Of a DNA stretch of 64,000 nucleotides, positions 1 through 13,254 are shown piece by piece. The notes under the pieces are model-generated. The model saw only the letters and a program-made list of their open reading frames with translations, was not told where the DNA came from and did no database searches. A program made the translations under genes and the position numbers. The stretch covers positions 1-64,000 of the forward strand of contig NW_003156211.1 of the NCBI RefSeq assembly GCF_000003605.2, read 5' to 3'. Source of the DNA: Saccoglossus kowalevskii. Its lineage: Eukaryota; Hemichordata; Enteropneusta; Harrimaniidae. How positions within the stretch are numbered: position 1 is the first letter of the stretch; each line of letters starts with the position of its first letter.

Positions 1-343
1 GACACTGCATTTGCCAATACATGAATCACTGCAGTAGTCGCAGGACAAGGACACTGTATTTGCCAATAAATGAATAACTGCTGTAGTCACAGGACAAGGA
101 CACTGTATTTGCCAATACATGAATCACTGCTGTAGTCACAGGACAAGGACACTGTATTTGCCAATACATGAATCACTGCTGTAGTCACAGGACATGGACA
201 CTGCATTTGCCAATACATGAATCACTGCTGTAGTCACAGGACAAGGACACTGTATTTGCCAATACATGAATCACTGCAGTAGTCGCAGGACAATGACACT
301 GTATTTGCCAATACATGAATCACGGCTGTAGTCACAGGACAAG

Positions 344-390
344 GACACTGGTTGCCAATACATGAATCACTGCAGTAGTCACAGGACAAG
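344..390 (+). repeat. 47-bp variant unit (GGTTGCC type), reference example
   Basis: Here GACACTG is followed directly by GTTGCC instead of YATTTGCC, a net loss of 2 bp, giving a 47-bp unit. About 25 copies occur in the window, including near 939, 2,601, 5,102, 5,934, 26,561, 31,168, 31,509, 32,536, 32,878, 36,546, 38,357, 45,752, 46,879, 47,072, 47,512, 49,422, 50,989, 51,527, 53,087, 55,770, 56,463, 59,010, 62,143 and 63,560. None was seen at 6.0-26.5 kb or 38.4-45.7 kb. The following unit is nearly always a CTGCAG/GTCACAGG type, so the variant travels inside larger blocks. It also resets the reading frame, which is why most of the longer minus-strand open frames contain it. Confidence 0.9.
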
Positions 391-714
391 GACACTGCAT
401 TTGCCAATGCATGAATCACTGCAGTAGTCACAGGACAAGGACACTGTATTTTGCAAATATATGCATCACTGCTTGTTAGTCGCAGGACAAGGACACTGTA
501 TTTGCCAATACATGAATCACTGCAGTAGTCGCAGGACAAGGACACTGTATTTGCCAATACATGAATCACTGCAGTAGTCACAGGACAAGGACACTGTATT
601 TGCCAATATATGAATCAGTGCTGTAGTCGTTGGACAAGGACACTATATTTGCCAATACATGAATCACTGCTTTTGTCACAGGACAAGGACACTGCATTTG
701 CCAATACATGAATC

Positions 715-1570
715 ACTGCAGTAATCGCAGGACAAGAACACTGTATTTGCCAATACATGAATCACTGCTGTAGTCGCCTGACAAGAACACTGTATTTGCC
801 AATACATGAATCACTGCAGTAGTCGCAGGACAAGAACAATGTATTTGCCAATACATGAATCACTGCTGTAGTCACAGGACAAGGACACTGCATTTGCCAA
901 TACATGAATCACTGCTGTAGTCGCAGGACAAGGACACTGGTTGCCAATACATGAATCACTGCAGTAGTCACAGGACAAGGACACAGCATTTGCCAATACA
1001 TTAATCACTGCAGTAGTCACAGGACAAGGACACTGTATTTGCAAATATATGAATCACTGCTGTAGTCGCAGGACAAGGACACTGTATTTGCCAATACATG
1101 AATCACTGCAGTATTTCACAGGACAAGGACACTGTATTTGCCAATACATGAATCACTGCAGTATTTCACAGGACAAGGACACTGTATTTGCCAATATATG
1201 AATCACTGCTGTAGTCGTTGAACAAGGACACTATATTTGCCACTACATGAATCACTGCTGTTGTCACAGGACAAGGACACTGCATTTGCCAATACATGAA
1301 TCACTGCTGTAGTCGCCGGACAAGAACACTGTATTTGCCAATACACGAATCACTGCAGTAGTCACAGGACAAGGACACTGTATTTGCCAATACATGAATC
1401 ACTGCTGTAGTCGCAGGACCAGAACACTGTATTTGCCAATATATGAATCACTGCAGTAGTCACAGGTCAAGGACACTGTATTTGCCAATACATGAATCAC
1501 TGCAGTAGTCACAGGACAAGGACACTGAATTTGCCAATACATGAATCACTGCTGGAGTCACAGGACAAGG
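715..1570 (+). repeat. Segmental block, partner of 45,530-46,386
   Basis: This block is collinear with 45,530-46,386 at a constant offset of 44,815 bp. Shared rare markers are GTCGCCTGAC (775 and 45,590), the 47-bp unit (939 and 45,752), GACACAGCATTTG with ACATTAATC just after, two successive GTATTTCAC units, GTCGTTGAAC with GCCACTACATG, and GGACCAGAAC (1,419 and 46,234). Only scattered single-base differences separate the two. The unchanged offset means no unit was gained or lost over about 850 bp in either copy. Confidence 0.85.
1036..1047. repeat. 12-bp palindrome TATTTGCAAATA in a variant unit
   Basis: In this unit GCCAATACATG is replaced by GCAAATATATG, turning the usual TATTTGCC into the perfect palindrome TATTTGCAAATA. 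The same unit recurs near 2,701, 6,037, 26,950, 31,270, 31,610, 32,637, 36,650, 38,460, 45,855, 47,610, 49,525, 51,090, 53,190, 55,880, 56,570, 62,247 and 63,661, in most cases two or three units after a 47-bp unit. It marks the end of one recurrent type I module. No binding protein can be assigned. Confidence 0.75.
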
Positions 1571-1965
1571 ACACTGCATTTGCCAATACATGAATCACTG
1601 CTGTAGTCACAGGACAAGAACACTATATTTGCCAATACATGAATCACTGCTGTTGTCACAGGACAAGGACACTGCATTTGCCAATACATGAATCACTGCT
1701 GTAGTCGCCGGACAAGAACACTGTATTTGCCAATACATGAATCACTGCAGTAGTCACAGGACAAGGACACTGTATTTGCCAATACATGAATCACTGCTGT
1801 AGTCGCAGGACCAGAACACTGTATTTGCCAATATATGAATCACTGCAGTAGTCACAGGTCAAGGACACTGTATTTGCCAATACATGAATCACTGCAGTAG
1901 TCACAGGACAAGGACACTGTATTTGCCAATACATGAATCACTGCTGTAGTCACAGGACAAGGACA
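1235..1965 (+). repeat. 392-bp (8-unit) tandem duplication
   Basis: Two consecutive copies share GTCGCCGG, then GGACCAGAAC with CAATATATG, then CAGGTCAAGG. The GGACCAGAAC marker lies at about 1,419 and 1,811, exactly 392 bp or 8 units apart. The same 8-unit spacing recurs at 48,189 and 48,581, so this duplicated module exists elsewhere in the array in the same state. Confidence 0.8.
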
Positions 1966-2108
1966 CTGTATTTGCCAATACATGAATCACTGCAGTAGTC
2001 ACAGGGCAAGGATACTGTATTTGCCAATAAATGAATCACTGCTGTAGTCACAGGACAAGGACACTGCACTTGCCAATACATGAATCACTGCTGTAGTCAC
2101 AGGACAAG

Positions 2109-2157
2109 GACACGGCAATTGCCAATACATGAATCACTGCTGTAGTCGCAGGACAAG
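2109..2157 (+). repeat. Palindromic GGCAATTGCC variant unit, reference example
   Basis: This 49-bp unit reads GACACGGCAATTGCCAATAC at its start, creating the perfect 10-bp palindrome GGCAATTGCC at 2,114-2,123. About two dozen copies occur, including near 4,368, 5,395, 5,790, 8,430, 13,625, 14,360, 22,690, 23,865, 27,886, 37,182, 38,994, 39,875, 40,365, 40,805, 41,697, 42,569, 43,065, 43,794, 44,665, 50,695, 52,744 and 61,800. A sister form, CGCCAATTGCC, is not palindromic. It occurs near 3,483, 12,298, 12,641, 12,740, 17,346, 23,423, 23,520, 30,041, 30,138 and 46,388. Both usually close a module that begins with GGGCAAGGATACTG three units earlier. Confidence 0.85.
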
Positions 2158-4269
2158 GACACTGCATTTGCCAATACATGAATCACTGCAGTAGACACAG
2201 GACATGGACACTGTATTTGCCAATACATGAATCACTGCAGTAGTCGCAGGACAAGGACACTGCATTTGCCAATACATGAATCACTGCAGTAGTCGCAGGA
2301 CAAGGACACTGTATTTGCCAATAAATGAATCACTGCTGTAGTCACAGGACAAGGACACTGTATTTGCCAATACATGAATCTCTGCTGTAGTCACAGGACA
2401 AGGACACTGTATTTGCCAATACATGAATCACTGCTGTAGTCACAGGACAAGGACACTGCATTTGCCAATACATGAATCACTGCTGTAGTCACAGGACAAG
2501 GACACTGTATTTGCCAATACATGAATCACTGCAGTAGTCGCAGGACAATGACACTGTATTTGCCAATACATGAATCACTGCTGTAGTCACAGGACAAGGA
2601 CACTGGTTGCCAATACATGAATCACTGCAGTAGTCACAGGATAAGGACACTGCATTTGCCAATACATGAATCACTGCAGTAGTCACAGGACAAGGACACT
2701 GTATTTGCAAATATATGCATCACTGCTGTAGTCGCAGGACAAGGACACTGTATTTGCCAATACATGAATCACTGCAGTAGTCGCAGGACAAGGACACTGT
2801 ATTTGCCAATACATGAATCACTGCTGTAGTCACAGGACAAGGACACTGCATTTGCCAATACATGAATCACTGCTGTAGTCACAGGACAAGGACACTGCAT
2901 TTGCCAATACATGAATCACTGCAGTAGTCACAGGACAAGGACACTGCATTTGCCAATAAATGAATCACTGCTGTAGTCGCAGGACAAGGACACTGCATTT
3001 GCCAATACATGAATCACTGCTGTAGTCGCAGGACAAGGACACTGTATTTGCCAATACACGAATCACTGCAGTAGTCACAGGACAAGGACACTGTATTTGC
3101 CAATACATGAATCACTGCTGTAGTCACAGGACAAAGACACTGCATTTGCCAATACATGAATCACTGCTGTAGTCACAGGACAAGAACACTGTATTTGCCA
3201 ATACATGATTCACTGTTGTAGTCGCAGGACAAGGACACTGCATTTGCCAATACATGAATCACTGCAGTAGTCACAGGACAAGGACACTGTATTTGCCAAT
3301 ACACGAATCACTGCAGTAGTCACAGGACAAGGACACTGTATTTGCCAATACACGAATCACTGCAGTAGTCACAGGGCAAGGATACTGTATTTGCCAATAC
3401 ATGAATCACTGCTGTAGTCACAGGACAAGGACACTGCATTTGCCAATACATGAATCACTGCTGTAGTCACAGGACAAGGACACGCCAATTGCCAATACAT
3501 GAATCAATGCTGTAGTCGCAGGACAAGGACACTGCATTTGCCAATACATGAATCACTGCAGTAGTCACAGGACAAGAACACTGTATTTGCCAATGCATGA
3601 ATCACTGCAGTAGTCGCAGGACAAGGACACTGCATTTGCCAATACATGAATCACTGCAGTAGTCACAGAACAAGGACACTATATTTGCCAATACATGAAT
3701 CACTTCTGTAGTCACAGGACAAGGACACTGCATTTGCCAATACATGAATCACTGCTGTAGTCACAGTACAAAGACACTGCATTTGCCAATACATGAATCA
3801 CTGCAGTAGTCACAGGACAAGGACACTGTATTTGCCAATACATGAATCACTGCAGTAGTCACAGGACAAGGACACATGTATTTGCACAATACATGAATCA
3901 CTGCAGTAGTCACAGGACAAGGACACTGCATTTGCCAATACATGAATAACTGCTGTAGTCGCAGGACAAAGACACTGCATTTGCCAATACATGAATCACT
4001 GCAGTAGTCACAGGACAAGGACACTGTATTTGCCAATACATGAATCACTGCTGTAGTCGCTGGACAAGGACACTGTATTTGCCAATACATGAATCACTGC
4101 AGTAGTCGCAGGACAAGGACACTGTATTTGCCAATACATGAATCATTGCAGTAGTCGCAGGACAAGGACACTGCATTTGCCAATACATGAATCACTGCAG
4201 TAGTCGCAGGACAAGGACACTGTATTTGCCAATACACGAATCACTGCAGTAGTCACAGGGCAAGGATAC

Positions 4270-4800
4270 TGTATTTGCCAATACATGAATCACTGCTGTA
4301 GTCACAGGACAAGGACACTACATTTGCCAATACATGAACCACTGCTGTAATCACAGGACAAGGACACGGCAATTGCCAATACATGAATCACTGCTGTAGT
4401 CGCAGGACAAGGACACTGCATTTGCCAATACATGAATCACTGCAGTAGTCACAGGACAAGGACACTGTATTTGCCAATACATGAATCACTGCAGTAGTCG
4501 CAGGACAAGGACACTGCATTTGCCAATACATGAATCACTGCAGTAGTCGCAGGACAAGGACACTGTATTTGCCAATACATGAATCACTGCAGTAGTCACA
4601 GGACAAGGACACTGTATTTGCCAATACATGAATCACTGCTGTAGTCACAGGACAAAGACACTGTATTTGCCAATACACGAATCACTGCTGTAGTCGCAGG
4701 ACAAGGACACTGTATTTGCCAATACATGAATCACTGCTGTAGTCACAGGACAAGGACACTGCATTTGCCAATACATGAATCACTGCAGTAGTCACAGGAC
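4270..4800 (+). repeat. Segmental block shared with 23,760-24,300 and 43,685-44,225
   Basis: Three copies share the order GGGCAAGGATA, ACTACATTTG, ATGAACCACTG, GGCAATTGCC and later ACAAAGACACTGTATTTG with ACACGA. The offset to the 23.8-kb copy is 19,497 bp, and a further 19,929 bp leads to the 43.7-kb copy. The first two also share GCTGTAATCAC, which is absent from the third, so they are the closer pair. Confidence 0.8.
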
Positions 4801-5774
4801 AAGGACACTGCATTTGCCAATACATGAATCACTGCTGTAGTCACAGGACAAAGACACTGTATTTGCCAATACATGAATCACTGCAGTAGTCACAGGACAA
4901 GGACACTGCATTTGCCAATAAATGAATCACTGCTGTAGTCACAGGGCAAGGACACTGCATTTGCCAATACATGAATCACTGCAGTAGTCGCAGGACAAGG
5001 ACACTGTATTTGCCAATACATGAATCACTGCAGTAGTCGCAGGACAAGGAAACTGTATTTGCCAATACATAAATCACTGCTGTAGTCACAGGACAAGGAC
5101 ACTGGTTGCCAATACATGAATCACTGCAGTAGTCACAGGACAAGGACACTGCATTTGCCAATACATGAATCACTGCAGTAGTCACAGGACAAGGACACTG
5201 TATTTGCCAATACATGAATCACTGCTGTAGTCACAGGACAAGGACACTGCATTTGTCAATACATGAATCACTGCTGTAGTCACAGGACAAAGACACTGCA
5301 TTTGCCAATACATGAATCACTGCTGTAGTCACAGGACAAGGACACTGCATTTGCCAATACATGAATCACTGCTGTAGTCACAGGACAAGGACACGGCAAT
5401 TGCCAATACATGAATCACTGCTCTAGTCGCAGGACAAGGTACACTGCATTTGCCAATACATGAATCACTGCTGTAGTCACAGGACAAGGACACTGTATTT
5501 GCCAATACATGAATCATTGCTGTAGTCACAGGACAAGGACACTGTATTTGCCAATACATGAATCACTGCTGTAGTCACAGGACAAGGACACTGTATTTGC
5601 CAATACACGAATCACTGCTGTAGTCGCAGGACAAGGACACTGTATTTGCCAATACATGAATCACTGCAGTAGTCGCAGGACAAGGACACTGTATTTGCCA
5701 ATACATGAATCATTGCAGTAGTCACAGGGCAAGGACACCGCATTTGCCAATACATGAATCACTGCTGTAGTCAC

Positions 5775-6180
5775 AGGACAAGGACACGGCAATTGCCAAT
5801 ACATGAATCACTGCTGTAGTCGCAGGACAAGGACACTGTATTTGCCAATACATGAATCACTGCAGTAGTCGCAGGAAAATGACACTGTATTTGCCAATAT
5901 ATGAATCACTGCTGTAGTCACAGGACAAGGACACTGGTTGCCAATACATGAATCACTGCAGTAGTCACAGGACAAGGACACTGCATTTGCCAATACATGA
6001 ATCACTGCAGTAGTCACAGGACAAGGACACTGTATTTGCAAATATATGAATCACTGCTGTAGTCGCAGACAATGACACTGTATTTGCCAATACATGAATC
6101 ACTGCAGTAGTCGCAGACAAGGAAACTGTATTTGCCAATACATAAATCACTGCTGTAGTCACAGGACAGGACAGTGTATT
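5775..6180 (+). repeat. Segmental block shared with 31,010-31,420 and 32,378-32,788
   Basis: The block has GTCGCAGGAAAATGAC, the 47-bp unit, the TATTTGCAAATA unit, GGAAACTG with ACATAAATC, and GGACAGTGTATTTG, in the same order as both partners (offsets about 25,234 and 26,602 bp). This copy differs by several one-base losses at GG or AA runs near 6,068, 6,117 and 6,169 that neither partner has. They may be recent changes or consensus errors. Confidence 0.8.
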
Positions 6181-7819
6181 TGCCAATACATGAATCACTG
6201 CAGTAGTCGCAGGACAAGGACACTGTATTTGCCAATACACGAATCACTGCAGTAGTCACAGGACAAGGACACTGTATTTGCCAATACATGAATCACTGCT
6301 GTAGTCACAGGACAAGGACACTGCATTTGCCAATACATGAATCACTGCTGTAGTCACAGGACAAGGACACTGCATTTGCCAATACATGAATCACTGCTGT
6401 AGTCTCAGGACAAGGACACTGCATTTGCCAATACATGAATCACTGCTGTAGTCACAGGACAAGAACACTGCATTTGCCAATACATGAATCACTGCTGTAG
6501 TCGCAGGACAAGGACACTCTATTTGCCAATACATGAATCACTTCTGTTGTCACAGGACAAGGACACTGCATTTGCCAATAAATGAATCACTGCTGTAGTC
6601 ACAGGGCAAGGACACTGCATTTGCCAATACATGAATCACTGCTGTAGTCGCAGGACAAGGACACTGTATTTGCCAATACATGAATCACTGCAGTAGTGCA
6701 GGACAAGGACACTGCATTTGCCAATACATGAATCACTGCTGTAGTCTCAGGACAAGGACACTGCATTTGCCAATACATGAATCACTGCTGTAGTCACAGG
6801 ACAAGGACACTGCATTTGCCAATACATGAATCACTGCTGTAGTCACAGGACAAGAACACTGTCTTTGCCAATACATGAATCACTGCAGTAGTCGCAGGAC
6901 AAGGACACTGTATTTGCCAATACATGAATCACTGCAGTAGTCGCAGGACAAGGACACTGTATTTGCCAATACATGAATCACTGCAGTAGTCGCAGGACAA
7001 GGACACTGTATTTGCCAATACATGAATCACTGCTGTAGTCGCAGGACAAGGACACTGTATTTGCCAATACATGAATCACTGCTGTAGTCGCAGGACAAGG
7101 ACACTATATTTGCCAATACATGAATCACTGCTGTTGTCACAGGACAAGAACACTGCATTTGCCAATACATGAATCACTGCTGTAGTCGCAGGACAAGGAC
7201 ACTCTATTTGCCAATACATGAATCACTTCTGTTGTCACAGGACAAGGACACTGCATTTGCCAATAAATGAATCACTGCTGTAGTCACAGGGCAAGGACAC
7301 TGCATTTGCCAATACATGAATCCACTGCAGTAGTCGCAAGACAAGGACACTGCATATGCCAATACATGAATCACTGCTGTAGTCGCAGGACAAGGACACT
7401 GTATTTGCCAATACATGAATCACTGCAGTAGTCCCATGACAAGGACACTCTATTTGCCAATACATGAATCACTGCTGAAGTCACAGGGCAAGGACACTGT
7501 ATTTGCCAATACATGATTTACTGCAGTAGTCGCAGGACAAGGACACTGTATTTGCCAATACACGAATCACTGCAGTAGTCACAGGACTAGGACACTGCAT
7601 TTGCCAATACATGAATCACTGCTGTAGTCACAGGACAAGGACACTGCATTTGCCAATACATGAATCACTGCTGTAGTCACAGGACAAGGACACTGCATTT
7701 GCCAATACATGAATCACTGCTGTAGTCTCAGGACAAGGACACTGCATTTGCAAATACATGAATCACTGCTGTAGTCACAGGACAAGAACACTGCATTTGC
7801 CAATACATGAATCACTGCT

Positions 7820-8690
7820 GTAGTCGCAGGACAAGGACACTCTATTTGCCAATACATGAATCACTTCTGTTGTCACAGGACAAGGACACTATATTTGCCA
7901 ATACATGAATCACTGCTTTTGTCACAGGACAAGGACACTGCATTTGCCAATAAATGAATCACTGCTGTAGTCACAGGGCAAGGACACTGCATTTGCCAAT
8001 ACATGAATCACTGCAGTAGTCGCAGGAAAGGACACTGTATTTGCCAATACATGAATCACTGCAGTAGTCGCAGGACAAGGAAACTGTATTTGCCAATACA
8101 TAAATCACAGCTGTAGTCACAGGACAAGGACACTGCATTTGCCAATACATGAATCACTGCAGTAGTCGCAGGACAAGGAAACTGTATTTGCCAATACATG
8201 AATCATTGCAGTAGTCGCAGGACAAGGACACTGTATTTGCCAATACATGAATCACTGCAGTAGTCGCAGGACAAGGACACTGTATTTGCCAATACACGAA
8301 TCACTGCAGTAGTCACAGGGCAAGGATACTGTATTTGCCAATACATGAATCACTGCTGTAGTCACAGGACAAGGACACTGCATTTGCCAATACATGAATC
8401 ACTGCTGTAGTCACAGGACAAGGACACGGCAATTGCCAATACATGAATCACTGCTCTAGTCGCAGGACAAGGACACTGCATTTGCCAATACATGAATCAC
8501 TGCAGTAGTCACAGGACAAGGACACTGTAATTGCCAATACATGAAGCACTGCAGTAGTCGCAGGACAAGGACACTGCATTTGCCAATACATGAATCACTG
8601 CAGTAGTCACAGGACAAGGACACTGTATTTTCCAATACATGAATCACTGCAGTAGTCGCAGGACAATGACACTGTATTTGCCAATACATG
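7820..8690 (+). repeat. Segmental block, partner of 37,405-38,280
   Basis: CTTCTGTTGTC, GCTTTTGTCAC, GGAAACTG with ACATAAATCACAGCTG, GCTCTAGTCGC, CTGTAATTGCC and TATTTTCC occur in the same order in both blocks. The offset is 29,586-29,587 bp. The one-base change in offset comes from CGCAGGAAAGG at about 8,028, where the partner has CGCAGGACAAGG. Confidence 0.85.
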
Positions 8691-10499
8691 AATCACTGCA
8701 GTAGTCGCAGGACAAGGACACTGTATTTGCCAATACATGAATCACTGCAGTAGTCGCAGGACAAGGACACTGTATTTGCCAATACATGAATCACTGCTGT
8801 AGTCGCAGGACAAGGACACTGTATTTGCCAATACATGAATCACTGCTGTAGTCGCAGGACAAGGACACTATATTTGCCAATACATGAATCACTGCTATTG
8901 TCACAGGACAAGGACACTGCATTTGCCAATAAATGAATCACTGCTGTAGTCACAGGGCAAGGACACTGCATTTGCCAATACATGAATCACTGCAGTAGTC
9001 GCAGGACAAGGAAACTGTATTTGCCAATACATGAATCACTGCTGTAGTCACAGGACAAGGACACTGCATTTGGCAATACATGAATCACTGCAGTAGTCAC
9101 AGGACAAGGACACTGTATTTGCCAATACATGAATCACTGCTGTAGTCACAGGACAAGGACACTGCATTTGCCAATACATGAATGACTGCTGTAGTCACAG
9201 GACAAAGACACTGCATTTGCCAATACATGAATCACTGCAGTAGTCACAGGACAAGGACACTGTATTTGCCAATACATGAATCACTACTGTAGTCACAGGA
9301 CAAGGACACTGTATTTGCCAATACACGAATCACTGCTGTAGTCGCAGGACAAGGACACTGTATTTGCCAATACATGAATCACTGCAGTAGTCGCAGGACA
9401 AGGACACTGTATTTGCCAATACATGAATCATTGCAGTAGTCGCAGGACAAGGACACTGCATTTGCCAATACATGAATCACTGCATTAGTCGCAGGACAAG
9501 GACACTGTATTTGCCAATACACGAATCACTGCTGTAGTCACAGGGCAAGGATACTGTATTTGCCAATACATGAATCACTGCTGTAGTCACAGGACAAGGA
9601 CACTGCATTTGCCAATACATGAATCACTGCAGTAGTCACAGGACACGGACACTGTATTTGCCAATACATGAATCACTGCAGTAGTCACAGGACAAGAACA
9701 CTGTATTTGCCAATACATGAATCACTGCAGTAGTCACAGGACAAGTACACTGCATTTGCCAATACATGAATCACTGCTGTAGTCACAGGGCAAGGACACT
9801 GCATTTGCCAATACATGAATCACTGCTGTAGTCGCAGGACAAGGACACTATATTTGCCAATACATGAATCACTGGTATTGTCGCAGGACAAGGACACTGC
9901 ATTTGCCAATAAATGAATCACTGCTGTAGTCACAGGGCAAGGACACTGCATTTGCCAATACATGAATCACTGCAGTAGTCACAGGACAAGGACACTGCAT
10001 TTGCCAATACATGAATCACTGCTGTAGTCGCAGGACAAGGACACTGCATTTGCCAATACATGAATCATTGCAGTAGTCGCAGGACAAGGACACTGTATTT
10101 GCCAATACATGAATCACTGCAGTAGTCGCAGGACAAGGACACTGTATTTGCCAATACACGAATCACTGCAGTAGTCACAGGACAAGGACACTGTATTTGC
10201 CAATACATGAATCACTGCTGTAGTCACAGGACAAGGACACTGCATTTGCCAATACATGAATCACTGCAGTAGTCGCAGGACAAGGACACTGCATATGCCA
10301 ATACATGAATCACTGCTGTAGTCGCAGGACAAGGACACTGTATTTGCCAATACATGAATCACTGCAGTAGTCGCAGGACAAGGACACTGTATTTGCCAAT
10401 ACACGAATCACTGCAGTAGTCACAGGACAAGGACACTGTATTTGCCAATACATGAATCACTGCTGTAGTCACAGGACAAGGACACTGCATTTGCCAATA

Positions 10500-10548
10500 C
10501 ACGAATTCACTGCTGTAGTCTCAGGACAAGGACAATGCATTTGCCAAT
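10500..10548 (+). repeat. Unit with an EcoRI-creating insertion
   Basis: The usual ACACGAATCAC reads ACACGAATTCAC near 10,500-10,511. The extra T makes the only GAATTC I noticed in the window. Similar one-base additions sit near 7,321 (AATCCAC) and 14,431 (CACTCGCTG). Confidence 0.6.
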
Positions 10549-12489
10549 ACATGAATCACTGCTGTAGTCACAGGACAAGAACACTGCATTTGCCAATGCA
10601 TGAATCACTGCTGTAGTCGCAGGACAAGGACACTCTATTTGCCAATACATGAATCACTTCTGTTGTCACAGGACAAGGACACTGCATTTGCCAATAAATG
10701 AATCACTGCTGTAGTCACAGGGCAAGGACACTGCATTTGCCAATACATGAATCACTGCAGTAGTCGCAGGACAAGGACACAGCATATGCCAATACATGAA
10801 TCACTTCTGTAGTCACAGGACAAGGACACTGCATTTGCCAATACATGAATCACTGCTGTAGTCACAGGACAAAGACACTGCATTTGCCAATACATGAATC
10901 ACTGCAGTAGTCACATGACAAGGACACTGCATTTGCCAATACATGAATCACTGCTGTAGTCACCGGACAAGGACACTGCATTTGCCAATACATGAATCAC
11001 TGCTGTAGTCACAGGACAAGGACACTGCATTTGCCATACATGAATCACTGCAGTAGTCACAGGACAAGGACACTGCATTTGCCAATAAATTAATCACTGC
11101 TGTAGTCACAGGACAAGGACACTGTATTTGCCAATACATGAATCACTTCTGTAGTCACAGGACAAGGACACTGCATTTGCCAATACATGAATCACTGCTG
11201 TAGTCACAGGACAAAGACACTGCATTTGCCAATACATGAATCACTGCAGTAGTCACAGGACAAGGACACTGCATTTGCCAATACATGAATCACTGCTGTA
11301 GTCACAGGACAAGGACACTGCATTTGCCAATACATGAATCACTGCTGTAGTCACAGGACAAGGACACTGCATTTGCCAATACATGAATCACTGCAGTAGT
11401 CACAGGACAAGGACACTGCATTTGCCAATAAATGAATCACTGCTGTAGTCACAGGGCAAGGACACTGCATTTGCCAATACATGAATCACTGCAGTAGTCA
11501 CAGGACAAGGACACTGCATTTGCCAATACATGAATCACTGCTGTAGTCGCAGGACAAGGACACTGCATTTGCCAATACATGAATCATTGCAGTAGTCGCA
11601 GGACAAGGACACTGTATTTGCCAATACATGAATCACTGCAGTAGTCGCAGGACAAGGACACTGTATTTGCCAATACACGAATCACTGCAGTAGTCACAGG
11701 ACAAGGACACTGTATTTGCCAATACATGAATCACTGCTGTAGTCACAGGACAAGGACACTGCATTTGCCAATACATGAATCACTGCTGTAGTTACAGGAC
11801 AAGGACACTGTATTTGCCAATACATGAATCACTGCAGTAGTCGCAGGACAAGGACACTGTATTTGCCAATACACGAATCACTGCAGTAGTCACAGGACAA
11901 GGACACTGTATTTGCCAATACATGAATCACTGCTGTAGTCACAGGACAAGGACACTGCATTTGCCAATACATGAATCACTGCTGTAGTCACAGGACAAGA
12001 ACACTGTATTTGCCAATACATGATTCACTGTTGTAGTCGCAGGACAAGGACACTGCATTTGCCAATACATGAATCACTGTAGTAGTCACAGGACAAGGAC
12101 ACTGTATTTGCCAATACACGAATCACTGCAGTAGTCACAGGACAAGGACACTGTATTTGCCAATACACGAATCACTGCAGTAGTCACAGGGCAAGGATAC
12201 TGTATTTCCCAATACATGAATCACTGCTGTAGTCACAGGACAAGGACACTGCATTTGCCAATACATGAATCACTGCTGTAGTCACAGGACAAGGACACGC
12301 CAATTGCCAATACATGAATCAATGCTGTAGTCGCAGGACAAGGACACTGCATTTGCCAATACATGAATCACTGCAGTAGTCACAGGACAAGGACACTGTA
12401 TTTGCCAATACATGAATCACTGCAGTAGTCGCAGGACAAGGACACTGTATTTGCCAATACATGATTCACTGCTGTAGTCACAGGACAAG

Positions 12490-12745
12490 AACACTGTATT
12501 TGCCAATACATGATTCACTGCAGTAGTCACAGGGCAAGGATACTGTATTTGCCAATACATGAATCACTGCTGTAGTCACAGGACAAGGACACTGCATTTG
12601 CCAATACATGAATCACTGCTGTAGTAACAGGACAAGGACACGCCAATTGCCAATACATGAATCAATGCTGTAGTCGCAGGACAAGGACACTGCATTTGCC
12701 AATACATGAATCACTGCAGTAGTCACAGGACAAGGACACGCCAAT
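12490..12745 (+). repeat. Short third copy of the 23.3/29.9-kb module
   Basis: GATTCACTGCAGTAG, GGGCAAGGATA and two CGCCAATTGCC units follow in the same order and spacing (129 bp from GATTCAC to the first CGCC) as at 23,294-23,423 and 29,912-30,041. The homology is shorter here than between the other two copies. Confidence 0.75.
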
Positions 12746-13254
12746 TGCCAATACATGAATCACTGCTGTAGTCACAGGACAAGGACACTGCATTTGCCAA
12801 TACATGAATCACTGCAGTAGTCACAGGACAAGGACACTGCATTTGCCAATAAATGAATCACTGCTGTAGTCACAGGGCAAGGACACTGCATTTGCCAATA
12901 CATGAATCACTGCAGTAGTCACAGGACAAGGACACTGCATTTGCCAATACATGAATCACTGCTGTAGTCGCAGGACAAGGACACTGCATTTGCCAATACA
13001 TGAATCATTGCAGTAGTCGCAGGACAAGGACACTGTATTTGCCAATACATGAATCACTGCAGTAGTCACAGGACAAGGACACTGTATTTGCCAATACACG
13101 AATCACTGCAGTAGTCACAGGACAAGGACACTGCATTTGCCAATACATGAATCACTGCAGTAGTCACAGGACAAGGACACTGTATTTGCCAATACATGAA
13201 TCACTGCTGTAGTCACAGGACAAGGACACTGTATTTGCCAATACATGAATCACT

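Larger units (their letters stand above)
1..6300 (+). repeat. Array domain 1, mostly type I units
   Basis: This stretch mixes ordinary 49-bp units with the type I markers. The 47-bp GGTTGCC unit occurs near 350, 939, 2,601, 5,102 and 5,934, GTCGTTGG or GTCGTTGA near 625 and 1,213, GTCGCCGG near 1,316 and 1,708, and GTATTTCAC near 1,109 and 1,158. A type II interlude with GGGCAAGGATA and GGCAATTGCC units lies about 1,990-2,160 and again at 3,360-4,800. Nothing other than satellite is present. Confidence 0.75.

Noticed and set aside
1036-1047. Octamer-like ATTTGCAAAT as a POU-factor site
   Set aside because: The match is short and A/T rich, and arises from one or two changes in the unit. I keep it only as a palindrome marker.
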